Origin: Acetivibrio sp. MSJd-27
GTDB taxonomy: Bacteria; Bacillota; Clostridia; UMGS1840; HGM11507
DNA length: 64,000 nucleotides
Assembly (NCBI RefSeq): GCF_018918095.1
Contig: NZ_JAHLPV010000001.1
Coordinates: 124,001-188,000, forward strand
Reading direction: 5' to 3'
The position numbers and the translations under genes are program-made. Of the stretch, positions 61,950-64,000 are shown piece by piece. Within the stretch, counting starts at the first letter, position 1. Each line of letters starts with the position of its first letter. Below the pieces are notes generated by a model that saw nothing but the letters and a program-made list of their open reading frames with translations, was not told the DNA's origin and searched no databases.

Positions 61950-64000
61950 CTACTCGATCATATCACTTTTCGGCTGAACATCAATGCTCCGATATTTCAT
62001 CATACCGGTTCCGGCCGGAATCAGCTTGCCGATGATGACATTTTCCTTCAGGCCGATGAGCGGATCGCGTTTTCCTTTGATGGCCGCTTCGGTCAGAACT
62101 CTTGTGGTTTCCTGGAAGGAAGCCGCGGAGAGGAAGGAATCGGTTGCCAGAGAAGCCTTGGTGATACCCAGAAGCACCACGTTTCCTTCTGCCGGGCGCA
62201 GTCCCTTAGCTTCCATCATCCGGTTCTGTTCGTCAAACTCGATGGAATCCACCAGCGTACCGGTCAGCATGTTGGTGTCTCCGGAATCCTCTATCTTAAT
62301 CTTACGCATCATCTGCCGCACGATAACTTCAATATGCTTGTCGTTGATGTCAACACCCTGCATCCGATAAACCTTCTGAACCTCTTTGATCAGATAGTTC
62401 CAAACCGCCTGCGGGCCTTTGATGCGGAGGATGTCATGCGGGTACAGGGAACCGCCGGTCAGCTCGTCGCCCGGCTCGATAATATCCCCTTCGTTTACCT
62501 TGATGCCGAAGCCGTAAGGAATCTGATAGGTTTCCGCTTCGCCGTTGTCGTTGGTGACGATAACTTCCCTTTTCTTTTTGGTTTCGGAAAGGGTGACCTT
62601 ACCGCCGATCTCCGCCATAATGGCAAGCCGTTTCGGTTTTCTTGCCTCAAACAGCTCCTCAACCCTGGGAAGACCCTGGGTGATATCGTCACCGGCGACA
62701 CCGCCGGTGTGGAAGGTTCTCATGGTCAGCTGGGTACCCGGTTCGCCGATAGACTGCGCCGCGATGACGCCGACCGACTCGCCGATATCCACTTTTTTGC
62801 CGTTTGCAAGGTTCGCGCCGTAACATTTTGCGCAGACACCATGTTTGCACTTACAGTTCAATACGGAGCGGATTTCAAGCGACTTGATACCCGCCTTGCT
62901 GATGGCGCTGACCTCTTTTTCGGTGATGATTTCACCGCCTCTCGCCAGAAGTTCGCCGGTTTCCGGATGGAGCACATCGTGGACGGGATACCGTCCCATG
63001 ATCCGTTCTTCAAAGGATTCCAAAACGCTCTTGTTCTCATCGATATCCATGACGATAAGCCCTTCCTGAGAGCCGCAGTCCTCTTCCCGGATAATGATAT
63101 CCTGGCTGACGTCAACCAGCCTTCTGGTTAGATAACCGGAGTCAGCGGTACGCAGCGCGGTATCCGCCAGACCTTTTCTCGCACCACGGGTAGAGATAAA
63201 GTATTCCAGGATGTTCAGACCTTCCCGGAAGTTCGCGCGGATCGGGATTTCGATGGCTTTACCGGTTGTGTTCGCCATCAGACCGCGCATACCGGCCAGC
63301 TGACGAATCTGGTTGACGCTACCACGGGCTCCGGAATCCGCCATCATGAAGATTGGATTGAAGCGATCCAAGCTGTCCATCAATGCATTGGTAACCTGAT
63401 CGATGGTTTTTTCCCACTGTTTGATGACCAGCTCATAGCGCTCTTCATCGGATATCAGACCGCGCTTGAAGCTTCTTGTGATTTTGGCGATCTCTTTTTC
63501 CGCTTCCTCGATCATGCCTTTTTTCTCTTTCGGCACCACCATGTCGGAGGTGGAGATGGTTACCGCACCCAAAGTAGAATACTTAAAGCCCATCTCTTTG
63601 ATTTTATCCAGAACCTCAGCGGTTTTTGTCCCGCCGTGGATTTTGATACATTTGTCAATGATTTTTCCAAGCGCTTTCTTGTCTACCAGGAAAGCGATCT
63701 CCAGCACCAGCTGGTTCTCCGGTTTCGAACGGTCTACAAAGCCCAGATCCTGCGGGATATTTTCATTGAATATAATCCGCCCGACCGTCGCGTCGATAAT
63801 ACCCGTTATCTCCTTGCCGTCAATCGTTTTGGAGGTCCGCACCTTGATGGGGGCATGCAGGCCGACCGCTTTGTTCTGATAAGCCAGAATGGCTTCATCA
63901 AAGTCGGAGAATACCTTTCCTGCACCTGGCTCTTCCTCATTCAGATTGGTCAGATAATAGCTTCCTAGAATCATATCCTGTGTGGGCACAACAACCGGTT
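61950..64000 (-). CDS. rpoC: RNA polymerase beta' subunit, C-terminal part (5' end outside window)
   Basis: The frame is open from the window edge to the stop at 61950, giving about 683 residues. It starts within [18 protein letters not shown], which follows the active-site region in Rpo[22 protein letters not shown] (trigger-loop/bridge-helix region), the zinc-binding cysteines in [20 protein letters not shown] and [20 protein letters not shown] with GGVA are all present. The C-terminus [17 protein letters not shown] is normal. It lies upstream of the L7Ae-like gene as in other Firmicutes. Confidence 0.98.
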   Translation of the reverse strand, partial: PVVVPTQDMILGSYYLTNLNEEEPGAGKVFSDFDEAILAYQNKAVGLHAPIKVRTSKTIDGKEITGIIDATVGRIIFNENIPQDLGFVDRSKPENQLVLEIAFLVDKKALGKIIDKCIKIHGGTKTAEVLDKIKEMGFKYSTLGAVTISTSDMVVPKEKKGMIEEAEKEIAKITRSFKRGLISDEERYELVIKQWEKTIDQVTNALMDSLDRFNPIFMMADSGARGSVNQIRQLAGMRGLMANTTGKAIEIPIRANFREGLNILEYFISTRGARKGLADTALRTADSGYLTRRLVDVSQDIIIREEDCGSQEGLIVMDIDENKSVLESFEERIMGRYPVHDVLHPETGELLARGGEIITEKEVSAISKAGIKSLEIRSVLNCKCKHGVCAKCYGANLANGKKVDIGESVGVIAAQSIGEPGTQLTMRTFHTGGVAGDDITQGLPRVEELFEARKPKRLAIMAEIGGKVTLSETKKKREVIVTNDNGEAETYQIPYGFGIKVNEGDIIEPGDELTGGSLYPHDILRIKGPQAVWNYLIKEVQKVYRMQGVDINDKHIEVIVRQMMRKIKIEDSGDTNMLTGTLVDSIEFDEQNRMMEAKGLRPAEGNVVLLGITKASLATDSFLSAASFQETTRVLTEAAIKGKRDPLIGLKENVIIGKLIPAGTGMMKYRSIDVQPKSDMIE

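Overview
The window looks like a chromosomal segment of a low-to-medium-GC anaerobic Firmicute, most likely a Clostridia member from a gut habitat. Supporting signs are strong AGGAGG ribosome binding sites, near-consensus sigma-A promoters, the canonical rpoC / L7Ae-like / rpsL / rpsG / fusA / tufA order, S-layer homology (SLH) proteins, the GGGtGRT protein with a NifU-like partner, LarB/LarC, a bile salt hydrolase with all catalytic residues, a heparinase-type lyase and a complete glycogen operon. No phage, CRISPR array, rRNA or tRNA was recognised.

Layout. 1-830: end of an SGNH hydrolase, then a small phage/ICE-type gene broken by an in-frame stop. 831-2301: AbrB-like regulator coupled to an MGT-type glycosyltransferase, under a consensus promoter whose start site is covered by four 9-bp direct repeats. 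2497-6963: peptide deformylase, then a siroheme/4Fe-4S reductase followed by a four-gene-long run with a BtuFCD/FecBCD-type ABC importer. 6973-9520: bile salt hydrolase, a repeat cluster and over 1 kb without genes. 9521-13411: larC and larB, divergent from the NifU-like/GGGtGRT pair. 13535-25132: VOC protein, then a minus-strand block of one heparinase-like lyase and two large SLH proteins. 25669-36143: glgB-glgC-glgD-glgA-glgP and a GH13 hydrolase, which together make and break down glycogen. 36302-40619: an exported helical protein, a very cysteine-rich small protein, and a GH36-like alpha-galactosidase divergent from an AraC regulator. 40664-46973: MacA/MacB-like export operon ending in a third SLH protein. 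47181-53116: MITE-like repeats, a TPP riboswitch with thiT, a CAP protein, truncated grpB, a NUDIX hydrolase and a DUF2334 protein. 53430-56849: an AT-rich foreign island with a decayed RHS protein whose metallopeptidase tip is open, two genes behind it, and an integrase relic. 56880-64000: the str operon and the 3' two thirds of rpoC.

The most unusual content is repetitive and accessory. A MITE-like family with inverted ends near TTAAGCATTAGRGAGT has one copy that supplies the stop codon of the NUDIX gene and abuts the start of truncated grpB. A structured 96-bp repeat and an IS605-end-like element recur together, and one pair sits between the TPP riboswitch terminator and thiT. A conserved 28-nt block plus terminator hairpin follows both thiT and the truncated grpB. 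The RHS/integrase island lies right behind tufA. All functional statements rest on motif recognition from sequence; no database search was run.
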